Notes under the pieces: model-generated
Told to the model about the DNA's origin: nothing
Database searches by the model: none
Seen by the model: the letters and a program-made list of their open reading frames with translations, nothing else
Translations under genes and position numbers: made by a program
NCBI GenBank assembly: GCA_936450465.1
Contig: OW388297.1
Location: 29,406,387-29,470,386, forward strand
Source: Gibbula magus
Taxonomy: Eukaryota; Mollusca; Gastropoda; Trochida; Trochidae
DNA: 64,000 nt
Reading direction: 5' to 3'
Part shown: one piece after another, positions 62,801 to 64,000 of the stretch
Position numbering within the stretch: position 1 is the stretch's first letter
Layout of the letters: every line of letters starts with the position of its first letter

Positions 62801-64000
62801 CAAGATAGTATATGTATGTAGATAATGTGTTCTGATTGTTGTAAAACTGATCAAGATATTTTATGTATGTAGATAATGTATACTGATTGTTGTAAAACTC
62901 ATCAAAATATTTTATGTATGTAGATAATGTGTACTGATTGTTATAAAACTGATCTAGATATTATATTTAAGTAGATAATGTAACTGATTGTTATAAAACT
63001 GATCAATATATTATATGTATGTAGATAATGTGTACTGATTGTTATAAAACTGATCCAAATATTATATGTAAGTAGATAATGTGTACTGATTGTTATAAAA
63101 CTGATCCAGATATTTTATGTATGTAGATAATGTGTACTGATTGTTATAAAACTTCTCCAGATAGTATATGTATGTAGATAATGTGTACTAATTGTTATAA
63201 AACTGATCAAGATATTATATGTATGTAGATAATGTGTATTGATTGTTATAAAACTGTTCAATATATTATATGTATGTAGATAATGTGTACTGATTGTTAT
63301 AAAACTGATCCAGATAATTATGTATGTATATAATGTGTACTGATTGTTATAAAACTGATCCAGATAATTATGTATGTAGATAATGTGTACTGATTGTTAT
63401 AAAATTGATCCAGATATCATATGTATGTAGATAATGTGTACTGATTGTTGTAAAACTGATCCAGATATTATATGTATGTAGATAATGTGTACTGATTGTT
63501 ATAAAACTGATCCAGATATCATATGTATGTAGATAATGTGTACTGATTGTTATAAAACTGATCCAGATATCATATGTATGTAGATAATGTGTACTGATTG
63601 TTATAAAACTGATCCAGATAATTATGTATGTAGATAATGTGTACTGATTGTTATAAAACTGATCCAGATATCATATGTATGTAGATAATGTGTACTGATT
63701 GTTATAAAACTGATCCAGATATCATATGTATGTAGATAATGTGTACTGATTGTTATAAAACTGATCCAGATATCATATGTATGTAGATAATGTGTACTGA
63801 TTGTTATAAAACTGATCCAGATAATTATGTATGTAGATAATGTGTACTGATTGTTATAAAACTGATCCAGATATCATATGTATGTAGATAATGTGTACTG
63901 ATTGTTATAAAACTGATCCAGATATCATATGTATGTAGATAATGTGTACTGATTGTTATAAAACTGTTCAATATATTATATGTATGTAGATAATGTGTAC
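38845..64000. repeat. 51-bp satellite array, about 490 units, continuing off the right edge
   Basis: The unit (plus strand) runs ACTGATTGTTATAAAACTGA, TCCAGATATTATATGTATGT, AGATAATGTGT. The array begins at a (GTAT)n tract (38846-38870). Variants: CCAG or CAAG after GAT, and GTATG, GTAAG or GTTTG before TAG. On the minus strand the unit reads ISFITISTHYLHTYNIW (17 residues), so frames stay open for up to 429 codons. They break at recurrent one-base-shorter units (AATGTAACTG; AGATAATTATG) and at TAA/TAG variants. No ATG context, promoter or splice site supports a gene. Higher-order blocks are repeated, most clearly ~4.12 kb (about 50990-55110 against 55110-59230). It is AT-rich satellite DNA. 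Confidence 0.95.

Noticed and set aside
38845..64000. CRISPR-like array
   Set aside because: Units are contiguous and near-identical with no unique spacers, and the DNA is eukaryotic.

Overview
The window is animal nuclear DNA. It is AT-rich, its genes have short exons with GT-AG introns, and most of it is repeats. Three things point to a marine mollusc or a close lophotrochozoan: an nSTAND/ankyrin immune-receptor-like gene of the kind expanded there, dispersed elements with tandem cores, a (GGAC)n tract and a terminal hairpin, and repeats rich in 'TGACCTTGACC'. The species cannot be named from this.

Only two real genes were found, both on the minus strand. At the left edge (40-2811) is the 5' half of a cytosolic 5'-nucleotidase of the UMPH-1/NT5C3 family (HAD fold), assembled from six or seven small exons whose phases all agree. 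It carries two consecutive 90-nt exons of identical phase, each able to encode the same protein segment; they look like a mutually exclusive pair. At 24708-33699 a three-exon gene encodes a deduced 1,801-residue protein with an N-terminal TIR domain, a nSTAND-type P-loop NTPase with a winged-helix-like region, and about 20 ankyrin repeats. This is the layout of an NLR-like innate immune sensor and is the most interesting protein here.

The rest is repetitive. 2.95-8.5 kb holds a 700-bp inverted-repeat element, a decayed non-LTR retrotransposon and tRNA-derived SINE fragments. 8.6-15.06 kb is a minisatellite of 24-bp units (about 269 copies) that stays open for long stretches as an 8-residue repeat. 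15-24 kb holds dispersed repeats, foldback hairpins, (TA)n tracts around a perfect palindrome and an internally deleted Tc1/mariner transposase. 34-38.6 kb holds three related non-autonomous elements with tandem cores. 38.85 kb to the right edge is a 25-kb satellite of 51-bp units (17 codons; about 490 copies) with nested higher-order duplications, the largest about 4.12 kb. The array continues past the window.

The two genes have no evident functional link. The receptor gene's introns hold a 434-bp tandem repeat dense in AGGTCA half-sites, a tRNA-like fragment and a foldback hairpin, so its transcription or splicing could be influenced by repeats. All gene models are read by eye from splice signals, frame and remembered family patterns; no search or RNA evidence was available.
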